This document shows positions 44,696 to 53,855 of a stretch of DNA of 64,000 bases, piece after piece. The position numbers and the translations under genes are program-made. The stretch covers positions 1 to 64,000 of the forward strand of contig JAFDYJ010000010.1 of the NCBI GenBank assembly GCA_018267515.1. The letters run 5' to 3'. Each line of letters begins with the position of its first letter. The stretch's first letter is position 1. The DNA is from Bacteroidota bacterium (GTDB lineage: Bacteria > Bacteroidota > Bacteroidia > Chitinophagales > Chitinophagaceae). The notes under the pieces were generated by a model. That model ran no database searches, was not told where the DNA came from, and worked only from the letters and a program-made list of their open reading frames with translations.

Positions 44696-46282
44696 TTATT
44701 TCTTTTCCATTTTCCAGACTCCGAAACTATAAGGCTGCAAAACAATTTTACGTTCTTTTATGTGGCGATTTCCAAAAATCGTTTTGTAATTCGCCAAAGG
44801 CAATTGCAATAAAGCAGATTGTGATTTATTGGAAAGGTTTACAGCCACCAAAATTTTATTTTCTCCATCAGCCCTAAAAAAGCTGAGCACCTGTTCATTT
44901 TCATTTTCCACATTTTCAAAATTTCCAATGGACAAAGGTTGATAACTCTTTCGAAGAGCAATCAGTTTTTTATAAAAATTAAATAAAGAATTTTTATTAT
45001 TTTTTTCTTCTTCCAGTGAAACTCCATCATTAGGCTTAATGTTTGAACTATCCCACCAGGGCCCGGAATTTTTATACCATAATGCCATTCCTTTCCCGGT
45101 TCCAGATTTTGTCCATTCGAATGCTTCCCGTTGAGGAATATCATTTCCATCGGTATTTCCAAACTTACCAAAACCACCCTTGCCAAACATGCCAAGCTCC
45201 TGCCCGTAATAAATAGAAGGAATCCCACCGATCAATAATTGAAGCGCTGCTGCTGCTTTTTCCTTGCCCGGATTTTTTTCAAAATAAGAGGCAGACCTGG
45301 CGATATCATGATTCTCGATGAAAACAATTTCTTCTTTGCCCGGTGGCAACATATTGATAGAAGCATTGGCATTTCTAATGATGTCATTTTTCCTGAAGTT
45401 TACAATGGCTCCCCAAAGTCCAAAGGCAAACACACGGTCTATATTTCCTTTTTCAAAATATTTTTTCCCGGGGTCACTCCAGTCGCCCTGCTCAGCTATA
45501 AATTTTATTCCAGGATTTTCTCTCTTTACATTTTTTATCAACGGCGCCCAAAACAAATGTAGCAGGTTACCCAATTGCGGCTTACCATCAAGCGAATCCA
45601 TTGTATGATCTAAACGAAAACCATCAGCGCCATCATCAAATTTTCCATCTTTATCGGGGTCAGCAAAAAAAGAAAACAATTTTATATTGTAATCCAGTAC
45701 TTCTTTATTCTTCAGGTTTACTGTAGTTACCTTTATGTGCGAACCATCATAACTGTTTAATGCAGTAAGTCCATACACCATAGTTGCCGGTTGGGTATGT
45801 GCTGAATCCTGGAAGAGTATAAAATTACTATAGGGAGATTTCAGGTTGCCCACAGCATCTTTCCACCACAAATGATTCTCGGTTACATACTGAGTTTCCA
45901 TATCAAGATATATTTTCATTCCACGCCTGTGCACTTCTTTTACCAAATTGATGTAATCACTCATAGTCCCAAATTCAGAATCTATTTTTTCAAAATCATC
46001 AGCGAAATAGTTGTGATAGCATTTAGCATCATATAAAGGCAGCAACAAAATAGAAGTTGCTCCCAAATCCTGTATGTAAGTTAGTTTTTGACGCAAGCCA
46101 TTCAGGTCACCGATTCCATCTCCGTTACTGTCATAGAAGCTTCGCAGAAATACATGGTAAATAATTTCTCCACTTTTACTTTGAATGTCAGCTTGTCCAT
46201 AAACACTAATAGCAGAAAATGAAATGATCAGAGCGATGAAAAGAGACTTGTAGCATGATATGGATTGGAAATGTTTTTTCAT
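44696..46282 (-). CDS. Secreted alpha-amylase-family glycosidase (GH13)
   Basis: A 528-residue GH13 enzyme with a signal peptide (LFIALIISFSAISVYGQ). The barrel begins GEIIYHVFLRSFYDSNGDGIGDL; the catalytic nucleophile is in ADGFRLDHTMD, the acid/base in KFIAEQGDW and the third acid in FIENHDIARSA, all three conserved. A C-terminal beta domain follows. Alpha-glucan or alpha-glucoside cleavage in the periplasm or outside is expected; exact specificity is not readable. It overlaps the preceding isomerase gene by four bases and is eight bases from the transporter gene. Confidence 0.92.
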   Translation of the reverse strand: MKKHFQSISCYKSLFIALIISFSAISVYGQADIQSKSGEIIYHVFLRSFYDSNGDGIGDLNGLRQKLTYIQDLGATSILLLPLYDAKCYHNYFADDFEKIDSEFGTMSDYINLVKEVHRRGMKIYLDMETQYVTENHLWWKDAVGNLKSPYSNFILFQDSAHTQPATMVYGLTALNSYDGSHIKVTTVNLKNKEVLDYNIKLFSFFADPDKDGKFDDGADGFRLDHTMDSLDGKPQLGNLLHLFWAPLIKNVKRENPGIKFIAEQGDWSDPGKKYFEKGNIDRVFAFGLWGAIVNFRKNDIIRNANASINMLPPGKEEIVFIENHDIARSASYFEKNPGKEKAAAALQLLIGGIPSIYYGQELGMFGKGGFGKFGNTDGNDIPQREAFEWTKSGTGKGMALWYKNSGPWWDSSNIKPNDGVSLEEEKNNKNSLFNFYKKLIALRKSYQPLSIGNFENVENENEQVLSFFRADGENKILVAVNLSNKSQSALLQLPLANYKTIFGNRHIKERKIVLQPYSFGVWKMEKK

Positions 46283-47127
46283 GCACTATTTTTATTAAAA
46301 TGCTTTTTTAAATAGTCTTTCATTTTCACATTTAACTCCCATTGATCAGCCAAAGGCAGTTGAGTGTAGGGCATGCACGGCATATAGGGCGGAGGGCCGA
46401 ATTCCGTGCAAATAGCAATTTCCTTTCTACCCATTTTCTTATTGTGCTTGATGATCTCATCCCACCAACTTGTAAATCTTTGTAATTGAATCTTCCATTC
46501 GGGGGCAAAGGGATCATTTACCTGTGGGGCCTGATCATAGCCCACTCTTGCATGAATATAGGATACATGCGAAATGATTTTTTCAATAATACTTTGCTGA
46601 TCGGATAAAAGGCTTTCTGAAACAGTGCAAAAATGCGAGAAGTCACCGGTCAGCTCAAGTTCGGGAAATTTTTCAAGGTAGGGAATCAATGATGCTGCAT
46701 GAAATGAAAATCGTCCACGGTGTGTTTCATGTAAAACTTTTATTCCTGTCTTACTACTTACATTCATACAAGCTTCAATCACCCTGCAATTATCATCAAA
46801 AGAAAAATAATCTTTGCCTGTATGTGAATTAATAAATGTGGGTTGATATGTGGCTAGTTTAAATAGTTTCTTTTCAACTCTTTTTATATAATCACCTACT
46901 TTATCATTTCCGGGAGCAGTTAGTTGCTGGGGAATAAAAATGAAACCGTTATTATTCTCTTGCAACCCGGCTATTTTATTAATAAAAGAACTCTTAATTA
47001 AACCCGTTTCAGGTAAATATATTTCGATGCCTTGATAATCATTTTCGATTACTTTATTAATAAAAGCTTCAGCAGTCAGGTGTTCCTGCCCCCAGAAGGG
47101 ACAAATGTATTGTATGTTTATATCCAA
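46279..47127 (-). CDS. TIM-barrel sugar isomerase/epimerase-like protein
   Basis: A 282-residue protein of the xylose isomerase-like TIM barrel (AP_endonuc_2) family. Metal-binding candidates are in FINSHTGKDYFSF, KVLHETHRGRFSF (E), LTGDFSHFCTVSE (D/H) and ICTEFGPPPYMP (E), in the order expected for sugar isomerases and epimerases. The reaction is unknown. It starts 54 bases after the PhyH gene stop and overlaps GH13 by four bases, so it belongs to the same operon and may act on a sugar or inositol-like product. No signal peptide. Confidence 0.83.
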   Translation of the reverse strand: MDINIQYICPFWGQEHLTAEAFINKVIENDYQGIEIYLPETGLIKSSFINKIAGLQENNNGFIFIPQQLTAPGNDKVGDYIKRVEKKLFKLATYQPTFINSHTGKDYFSFDDNCRVIEACMNVSSKTGIKVLHETHRGRFSFHAASLIPYLEKFPELELTGDFSHFCTVSESLLSDQQSIIEKIISHVSYIHARVGYDQAPQVNDPFAPEWKIQLQRFTSWWDEIIKHNKKMGRKEIAICTEFGPPPYMPCMPYTQLPLADQWELNVKMKDYLKKHFNKNSA

Positions 47128-47180
47128 TTTTTCCAGTTAACTACTTATCGTTTATCGTTTCAGAAGCCGGAACCAGATTT

Positions 47181-48011
47181 TTAATTAGATGAATATAATA
47201 CAGGGTTGATCGGAGAATTAATTTCCTTTCCGGGTTCCGCACCGGGACACCAGGTTTCCCAGTCAGCCACCTGGTTTTCATTATCGGGTTTTTTTAGTTT
47301 CATATCTCTATCCATGTAAATAATCGTCATGACTTTTCTCATTCTATTTGTAGTATTGGCCCCGGCCCTGTGAAATACCCAGCCTGAATGAAAACTGATT
47401 TCCCCGGCATCAAACGGTTCGATGACATGCTTAAAATCCGTTACTTTCAATTTTTTCTCAATGGCAACTTCACTTTCATCACTAATTGCCATATCTCTGC
47501 CTTCTATAATCTGGTGACTGCCTGCGCTGAATTCCAACGGGCCTAAATCTAATGGCGTCGCCTGTAAGGGCATCCAGGCTGTAATTGTTTTATCCGTTTC
47601 CAGCGGCCAGTAATATTGATCGGCATGCCAGGGTGTGATTCCGCCTCCTGCTTCTTTGAACAAAGCCTGGTCATGATACAGTCTTGCTCCTTTTGTTTGC
47701 ATCAAATCAGAAGCAATTTTTGCAAGGCGCTTGCTGAATATTAATTCTTTTATTGCATCATTTTCCCTCCATAGATTAAATAACTGGAGAAAAGCTTTAC
47801 CATAAGTGGTTCTGTTTTCCAGTGCAGTTGTCACTGTATTCATTTTGGCAACTTGCTCACTAATGATTGTATTATAGAATTGAAGCGTTTCATCATTAAA
47901 AACTTCTTTAAGTTTTATATAGCGGTTTTTATCATAAAAACCGATTTGTTCCTCGGTTAAATGATACGGCTGTTGCAGAAAATCAACAATAGAAGAAGGA
48001 ATTGAAGTCAT
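47181..48011 (-). CDS. Phytanoyl-CoA dioxygenase family protein
   Basis: A 276-residue Fe(II)/2-oxoglutarate oxygenase of the PhyH type. The facial triad HxD...H is visible as WHADQYYWP near residue 130 and the histidine of FHRAGANTTNRMRK near residue 220, with R nearby as the 2-oxoglutarate partner. Bacterial PhyH proteins hydroxylate diverse small molecules, so lipid metabolism should not be assumed. It is the first gene of the minus-strand run before an isomerase, GH13 and transporter and may process a substrate linked to that locus; this is inference. Confidence 0.87.
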   Translation of the reverse strand: MTSIPSSIVDFLQQPYHLTEEQIGFYDKNRYIKLKEVFNDETLQFYNTIISEQVAKMNTVTTALENRTTYGKAFLQLFNLWRENDAIKELIFSKRLAKIASDLMQTKGARLYHDQALFKEAGGGITPWHADQYYWPLETDKTITAWMPLQATPLDLGPLEFSAGSHQIIEGRDMAISDESEVAIEKKLKVTDFKHVIEPFDAGEISFHSGWVFHRAGANTTNRMRKVMTIIYMDRDMKLKKPDNENQVADWETWCPGAEPGKEINSPINPVLYSSN

Positions 48012-48242
48012 ATATAAAATTTATAAGTAAAAAATATTTTCCGGCTCAGCAGTTTCCAGGCGTTATTGGCATCTAATTTAAAACATCTTATTGGCTCCTG
48101 ATGTAATCTAAAAAAATTCTTTTAAAAAATTAAGTATTTCTATCGGCATACTGCACCTGCAGAATCCGGCATGTAATCATAAGCTGATAATATGAAAAAT
48201 ATTTTTGAACTACATTTTTTTGAAAACGAAGTCTAAATCTCA

Positions 48243-48250
48243 CATCTTTG
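48243..48250 (+). promoter_or_regulatory. Promoter region of the GH13 glucosidase
   Basis: CATCTTTG, with a TTTTTTTG ending at 48222 at a plausible -33 position (20 bases between). One base off TAnnTTTG. The 272-base gap 48012-48283 is the divergent control region of both halves of the sugar locus; I see no clear operator repeat in it. Confidence 0.45.
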
Positions 48251-48283
48251 TTTTCTGTTTGGTTTAATTCATCCTGCACAAGT

Positions 48284-49984
48284 ATGCCTGGAAATAAATA
48301 TTTTTCAACTCAAAAAAAATGGTGGAAGGAAGCCGTCGTTTACCAAATCTACCCCAGAAGTTTTAAAGATTCCAACGATGATGGTATTGGCGACTTAAGA
48401 GGAATTATTTCCAGATTAGATTACCTGCAAAATCTTGGCATCAATGTAATATGGCTGAATCCCGTCTTTTCTTCTCCCAATGATGATATGGGTTATGATG
48501 TTAGCGATTACCGTAACATAATGAAAGAAATGGGAACCATTAATGATTTTGAAGAATTATTGGAAGGATTGCACCAGCGGGGAATTAAACTGATTGCAGA
48601 CCTTGTATTAAACCATACAAGTGATGAACATGAATGGTTTGTTCAAAGCAAAAGCAGCCGCACAAATCCTTACCGGAATTTTTATCACTGGTGGCCTGCA
48701 GAAAAAGGAACACCGCCCAAACGTTTTAGCGTATTTCATGAAGAAGGTGCTTGGATCTATAATGAAACAACTGACAGTTATTTCCTGCATTATTTCAGCC
48801 GTAAACAGCCGGATTTAAACTGGGAGAACCCTTTGGTGCGAAAAGAAATGTACGACATGATGAAATTCTGGTTAGATAAAGGAGTAGATGGCTTCCGGCT
48901 GGATGCATTTACTTTTATTTCAAAAGACCTTAGTTTTCCCCCCATACCGGAAAAGTATCAAAATGATTATTTCAGTTACTATGCATCCGGTCCCGGGTTG
49001 CATGACTACATAAAAGAAATGACTGCAGAAGTTTTCAGTCGCTACGATATCATGACCGTAGGTGAAGCTTCAGGAATCACACATGAACAGGCATTGCTTT
49101 TTACAGGGACAGATCGTAAAGAAATACAGTCACTCTATCATTTTGATCATGCCAACTGGGGCAGAAATAAAAACAACCTGTATTATCCGGATGCAACAAA
49201 CCGAAAACTGACTGACCTGAAAAAAATTTTTACAAAATGGAACACAGCTTTTGAAAATGATGGTTGGGGTGCAGTTTACCTGACCACTCATGATCAAGGC
49301 AGGATGATAAGCCGCTTCGGAAATGACACATCATACCGAAATGAATCTTCAAAACTCCTGTTTACATTTCTGTTAAGCATGAGAGGAACGCCATACATCT
49401 ACCAGGGAGATGAAATTGGCATGTGCAATATCCGGTTCGAAAAAATCGGGGATTATCGTGATTTGCATACTATTAATTACTACAACCATCTCGCTGCAAC
49501 AGGTGGAGATCTAAAATCTTTTATTGATGCACAAAAAGAGACTGCGAGGGATAACAGCCGCACTCCATTTCAATGGAATCCGGATACCAACGCCGGTTTT
49601 ACCGGTGGAAATCCCTGGATTAAAGTAAATCCCGACTACAATAGAATAAATGCTGAAACTGCAGAAACAGATCCGGATAGTATACTTCATTTTGCCAGGA
49701 AAATAATTGCATTACGGAAAAGTTTGCCGGTATTGGTATATGGAGATTACAAATTAATAGAAGAAGACAGTGAGACATTATTTGTATTCACAAGACAATT
49801 TGAGAATGAAAAGGTGCTGGTTATTTTAAATTTCAGTGATCATCGAAACACATTTACAATCCCGGCAGGTTTTATACTTATGAAAGAACTTATAAATAAT
49901 TACCCCGTAAAAACGGTTCCGGTCAATAACCAGATTATTCTACAGCCCTGGCAAGCAATAGTATTCAAGTACAATATCCAATAA
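48284..49984 (+). CDS. Cytoplasmic alpha-glucosidase/oligo-1,6-glucosidase (GH13)
   Basis: A 566-residue GH13 glucosidase. The start KKWWKEAVVYQIYPRSFKDS is the oligo-alpha-glucosidase signature; other motifs are DLVLNHTSDEHEWF, VDGFRLDAF (nucleophile), VGEASG (acid/base) and TTHDQGRM (transition-state aspartate). No signal peptide, so it hydrolyses imported oligosaccharides in the cytoplasm. The ATG at 48284 is chosen; a TTG at 48248 would add 12 residues but would overlap the promoter box. It is divergent from the rest of the locus. Confidence 0.93.
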   Translation: MPGNKYFSTQKKWWKEAVVYQIYPRSFKDSNDDGIGDLRGIISRLDYLQNLGINVIWLNPVFSSPNDDMGYDVSDYRNIMKEMGTINDFEELLEGLHQRGIKLIADLVLNHTSDEHEWFVQSKSSRTNPYRNFYHWWPAEKGTPPKRFSVFHEEGAWIYNETTDSYFLHYFSRKQPDLNWENPLVRKEMYDMMKFWLDKGVDGFRLDAFTFISKDLSFPPIPEKYQNDYFSYYASGPGLHDYIKEMTAEVFSRYDIMTVGEASGITHEQALLFTGTDRKEIQSLYHFDHANWGRNKNNLYYPDATNRKLTDLKKIFTKWNTAFENDGWGAVYLTTHDQGRMISRFGNDTSYRNESSKLLFTFLLSMRGTPYIYQGDEIGMCNIRFEKIGDYRDLHTINYYNHLAATGGDLKSFIDAQKETARDNSRTPFQWNPDTNAGFTGGNPWIKVNPDYNRINAETAETDPDSILHFARKIIALRKSLPVLVYGDYKLIEEDSETLFVFTRQFENEKVLVILNFSDHRNTFTIPAGFILMKELINNYPVKTVPVNNQIILQPWQAIVFKYNIQ

Positions 49985-50010
49985 AAATCAACTTCAAATT
50001 CCCATCAAGC

Positions 50011-50032
50011 GAAAGGATAAATCAATCCTTTT
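50011..50032 (+). terminator. Possible terminator after the GH13 glucosidase
   Basis: GAAAGGAT-N6-ATCCTTTT hairpin, seven pairs plus one G-U, 26 bases after the stop. The following T-run is poor, so the call is tentative. Confidence 0.35.
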
Positions 50033-50142
50033 CCGGTTTGCCATTTTTCAATCTTCTTTTACATTTACCGGAATCTCTGGCTGGAAAATACAATTCTGCA
50101 AAACATTCAGAAATTGAAAATTAATTAACCATCAATAAAAAT

Positions 50143-50188
50143 GGCCTGAGAGCTTATTGCTTGATTTAAAACAAAAAGCGCTCAGGCC
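50143..50188 (-). terminator. Terminator of the S10 peptidase gene
   Basis: GGCCTGAG (50143-50150) pairs with CTCAGGCC (50181-50188), extended by GCTT/AAGC after an A-G mismatch. On the minus strand it is followed by ATTTTTATT, so it serves the gene ending at 50239, about 50 bases downstream of its stop. Confidence 0.65.
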
Positions 50189-50238
50189 TGAAAAAAATAA
50201 ACGCAAATTTTCCCGTCTCAATAAATTTAATATTACTG

Positions 50239-51795
50239 CTAATGTGAGTCACTGATAAATTTTGCCACTGCTGTATGCAGTTTTTTCAAAGCATCAGGAT
50301 GCAGATATACCATGTGTCCTGATTCAAAATACTGGTATTGTATATTTTTTTGCAAAGAAGCCGGCATAGGCAAATGTTTCATTTCATATTTTCCTTCGAA
50401 GTAAGGTGTACCCAGATCATAATATCCCCCGGTCAGCAACACTTTCATTGTAGGATTCAATACCATTGCCCTGGCCAAATCGTTCATTACATTGGGAAAA
50501 CCAATGAATCCCCTTCGCTGAAAATTCCAGGGTTGAACCTGCCCGCTGATCTTATAATCCATTTCTTTTCCAAATTTCAAATCATTGCGCATATATGAAT
50601 TTAATGTAGATGCAAATGCAGCGCCGATATAAGAATCCATCGGGTCGTATTGTGCATTCTCACTTAATGGATCAATTGCATCGCCTGCAAAACGGGAATC
50701 TAATCTCCCGGTTATTTGCTCGTTATCGCCCAATAAAGTTTGAGAAAACTGAGGGCCTGTTACTCGCAGGTTAGCTTTTTTAAGATAGTCTAAAGGCAGA
50801 CCTGTATAACTATGTAATTTACCGGCAATAGTATTGAAAGACGCTTCATCCAGGTCTGCACCTTTATTTAATGCCAGCGCATAATCGGTCATCGCAAATT
50901 GCTCCACGTCTTTTAGAAATGATTCCAGGTTTTTAGGTTGTGTGGGAAGTTTATGATGGTAATAAGCAGTAGCAGCAAAAGACGGAAGTATTAACTCATA
51001 CGGTAAGTCTGTACCCGGATTTGAGGATAAGGTTTCCGTCATATTGCTGTAAGTAAGCAATTGTGAAAGTAAAATAATACCATTCAGACTGACATTGGCC
51101 CGTTGAAGATTACTGGCTAAAACTGCAGATCTGAATGTTCCGTAACTTTCACCAAAAAGATATTTAGGAGAACTCCACCGGTTATAATCTGTTATAAACT
51201 GAACAATAAAATTTGAGAAGGCTCTTCCATCTTCATCTATCCCGAAAAAATCTTTTGGATCCCCTGCGCCACCCATGTCTTTTGTAATGATTTCTCCAAA
51301 ACCGGTACCCGGGGCATCAATAAATACAAGGTCACTTGCATCCAATAAACTATAATCATTGTTTACAGTAGAATACGGAGCACTGGAACGGGTCATGTCC
51401 TGAATATTCACTTTTTGCGGGCCCCAACATCCCATATGAAGCCATACTGTAGAACTACCGGGGCCACCATTGTAGATAAAAGTAACAGGTCTTTGATTTA
51501 CATTTTCTCCTTCTTTGAAATAAGCAACATAAGACATGCTGATCGTAGGAACATCTTTATTATTTTTTAAAACCAATGTTCCGGCATCAGCCTGGTAGTT
51601 GATCTTCTTTCCTTCAATGGTAACAGTGCCATGAGTGACAGATTTTTGTGATTGCTTTAAATTCTTTTTCAGACTGACAGAGCTATCCTGCGATTCTCCC
51701 TGCCGTTGAAAAGAGGCGTCTCGGCGTATTTGTGCACCTGAATATAAAGCCGGCAGTATCAAGGCTGCCAAGAATAGAAGTTTACTGAGTTTCAT
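50239..51795 (-). CDS. Secreted S10 serine carboxypeptidase
   Basis: A 518-residue exported serine carboxypeptidase of family S10. A signal peptide (LLFLAALILPALYSGA) leads; the catalytic serine is in FGESYGTFRSA near residue 220, the aspartate in GGYYDLGTP near residue 460, and the histidine in YFESGHMVY near residue 490. The substrate-binding start YNGGPGSSTVWLHMGCWGP matches the family. It would trim C-terminal residues from peptides outside the inner membrane. It stands alone on the minus strand with a terminator 50 bases downstream. Confidence 0.92.
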   Translation of the reverse strand: MKLSKLLFLAALILPALYSGAQIRRDASFQRQGESQDSSVSLKKNLKQSQKSVTHGTVTIEGKKINYQADAGTLVLKNNKDVPTISMSYVAYFKEGENVNQRPVTFIYNGGPGSSTVWLHMGCWGPQKVNIQDMTRSSAPYSTVNNDYSLLDASDLVFIDAPGTGFGEIITKDMGGAGDPKDFFGIDEDGRAFSNFIVQFITDYNRWSSPKYLFGESYGTFRSAVLASNLQRANVSLNGIILLSQLLTYSNMTETLSSNPGTDLPYELILPSFAATAYYHHKLPTQPKNLESFLKDVEQFAMTDYALALNKGADLDEASFNTIAGKLHSYTGLPLDYLKKANLRVTGPQFSQTLLGDNEQITGRLDSRFAGDAIDPLSENAQYDPMDSYIGAAFASTLNSYMRNDLKFGKEMDYKISGQVQPWNFQRRGFIGFPNVMNDLARAMVLNPTMKVLLTGGYYDLGTPYFEGKYEMKHLPMPASLQKNIQYQYFESGHMVYLHPDALKKLHTAVAKFISDSH

Positions 51796-52137
51796 ATATT
51801 AAATATTTAGAGTGTGGAAAATAAAAAAAAACAATCGTCGGGTGGCAAAATTATGCGATTATCATTGGTTTGATTTTCCGCTCATCATTTTTTATCAGTG
51901 TGCTATAAATCCCGGCAGGAATTAAAATGCCATTAAATTCAATCAGTGAATTTTAAGAATGAGAATCAGAGTCTTGTTATTGATTCGTTATCGGTAAAAT
52001 TCAGCCGACACTGCTTTCATAATTTTTTTATACTCCTTTCGCAATACTAAAATGCTGAAAACGCAAAGTTGCACCGATGATAATCAATAGAAGAAAAGAA
52101 AAATTTTCAGGGATTAGAAAATCAACTGTTTTAATTT
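51796..52137. other. Intergenic gap upstream of the S10 peptidase
   Basis: 342 bases with no convincing gene. A TAATTTTG box on the minus strand at 51846-51853 matches the -7 consensus and may drive the S10 gene, 50 bases before its ATG. I see no clear terminator for the Wzi-like gene at the right end, apart from a weak GAAAAT/ATTTTC pair near its stop. Confidence 0.45.
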
Positions 52138-53826
52138 TCAAAACACAAATTCCCTTCGATGCATATTCCATCTGAGTCCCAACGAAACAACCGTAGTGCC
52201 GGCTGAAGTAACAGGAGCCGTTTTCGTTTGCTGTTTGCGGAAAATAGCATTAAATTCTAAAAATAAATTTTCACGAAGCTCATATGAAACAAGGAGTGAA
52301 GCATAAGTCACATTTGTTTTCCAACCACTGCCTATATCAAAACCAAAATCAGTGATACGATAGGGAGGCCTGTTAGGTAAGAAAATATTGCTGCCATAAT
52401 TTACATTATTTGAATCACGACCCTGGGTATACCGGATGAGCTTGCCTTCAATCATCCATTTGGGCGCCGGCTGATAACGAACAATGCCGATCACTTCACT
52501 GAAATTGGCTCCTAACGGATGCGCTATCGGTTGATTGTAATGCGTAAAATTTGCCACTGAATCACCATGAGAATAAGTAAAAGGACGAACCCGGTTCATC
52601 TCTACCTGCAAATCAAGATTCTTAATTTTGAAAGCATCAATATATTTTCCGCCCAGTTGAATGCCCCATTTATTCACCCAGGAACCACTATTCTTTTTTA
52701 TTTCGGTTAATACAAATTCATCAAGAAGGAATTGTCCATAAAACTGGAATTGCTTTGCCACATTTGCTTTCAGATCCAAACCGGCCAGGGAATTATCAAA
52801 ACTTCCGTTCTGCTGTTCAATAGAGCGATAAAAAATAATCGGGTTCAGATAACTGAAATCAAAATGATCTTTTCGGCCGAAGATCACTGCTTCATACAAT
52901 CCCATGTTCAACCATTTGGTCAATGCAATATCCAGATGATGGATAGCTGCATACTTCTTTGGAATCAGTTGATCTCCGCCGGGAATAGTGGCAGATTGTA
53001 ATTCCATAAAAAGATTCTGGTAATTAATTTTCCAGATTCTTGTATTCAGTTTCAAAAAAAGATTCGGATTGCCAAAATCACTGAGGAATAAACTGCGGTA
53101 GCCATTGCCGATAAAATTCCGGTCGTAACCAAAAGATACATCTATAAATTTTGCAGCTTTGAAAGTAAAATATCCTTCCGCATCAAAATAGTCCACCCCT
53201 CCAGCCGCTTTGAAAGTTTTATAAAAACCCTCACCCGGCACCGCTCTGCGATCACTTATCCATTGCTGAACATATAGCGGATCTCTTTCCTGGTTGTCGG
53301 CGAGATAGGCATAGTAACCGATTTTATTGGCAATCTTTCCCCTTACATAAAGTCCCCGGCTGTTAAGGAAAAGTCGTTGATCATTACTTTTTTCTTTGGA
53401 TACTGTAAACTGGAAAACGGGATTAACAATCAGGTCAAAATTTTTTACATGCACTTCATAAAGATTCGCAGGTGTCTTGTAAAAACTTTTGGCAACCGGT
53501 TTCTTACTGGCATACTTTAACCGGTCTTCCGGAGAAAGGAATTCCAGGTTGTTTCTGAAAATTCCCTCCCGGTTATAAAGATCTGTTTTAGACAATGAAC
53601 TGTTTCCAAAACGTTTTTCGTAATCATAGATTCCATTCAACATGGTAATCCGGCTCTCGGGTCTTGTTTTGGAAAAATTTAATATTGAATCGGTTTGTGC
53701 CTTAATCTCCAGCCGGTCCAAAAGAATATAGGCCTTATCATCTTTAGGTAAATAAGTAGTTTGTGAATAACAAGCAACAGGAAAAAGAATAAGGGTCAGT
53801 CTTACAAGGGTTTCTTTAATTTGCAT
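52138..53826 (-). CDS. Wzi-like outer-membrane barrel protein
   Basis: A 562-residue exported protein with a signal peptide (ETLVRLTLILFPVACYS). The body consists of amphipathic strands, with aromatic-rich segments (SFGYDRNFIGNGYRSLFLSD, then FGNPNLFLKLNTR) that resemble the capsule-assembly Wzi family barrel. Wzi-like proteins bind surface polysaccharide in other bacteria; here no capsule genes are nearby, so the ligand is open. The last residues are FVF, a typical barrel end. It is divergent from pyrC, 29 bases away. Confidence 0.75.
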   Translation of the reverse strand: MQIKETLVRLTLILFPVACYSQTTYLPKDDKAYILLDRLEIKAQTDSILNFSKTRPESRITMLNGIYDYEKRFGNSSLSKTDLYNREGIFRNNLEFLSPEDRLKYASKKPVAKSFYKTPANLYEVHVKNFDLIVNPVFQFTVSKEKSNDQRLFLNSRGLYVRGKIANKIGYYAYLADNQERDPLYVQQWISDRRAVPGEGFYKTFKAAGGVDYFDAEGYFTFKAAKFIDVSFGYDRNFIGNGYRSLFLSDFGNPNLFLKLNTRIWKINYQNLFMELQSATIPGGDQLIPKKYAAIHHLDIALTKWLNMGLYEAVIFGRKDHFDFSYLNPIIFYRSIEQQNGSFDNSLAGLDLKANVAKQFQFYGQFLLDEFVLTEIKKNSGSWVNKWGIQLGGKYIDAFKIKNLDLQVEMNRVRPFTYSHGDSVANFTHYNQPIAHPLGANFSEVIGIVRYQPAPKWMIEGKLIRYTQGRDSNNVNYGSNIFLPNRPPYRITDFGFDIGSGWKTNVTYASLLVSYELRENLFLEFNAIFRKQQTKTAPVTSAGTTVVSLGLRWNMHRREFVF

Positions 53827-53836
53827 GAAATAAGCA

Positions 53837-53845
53837 TTAATTCGG
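53837..53845 (+). promoter_or_regulatory. Promoter-like box before pyrC
   Basis: TTAATTCGG, one base off TAAATTCGG, 10 bases before the pyrC ATG in the narrow divergent gap. Confidence 0.35.
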
Positions 53846-53855
53846 GTAACAAAAT

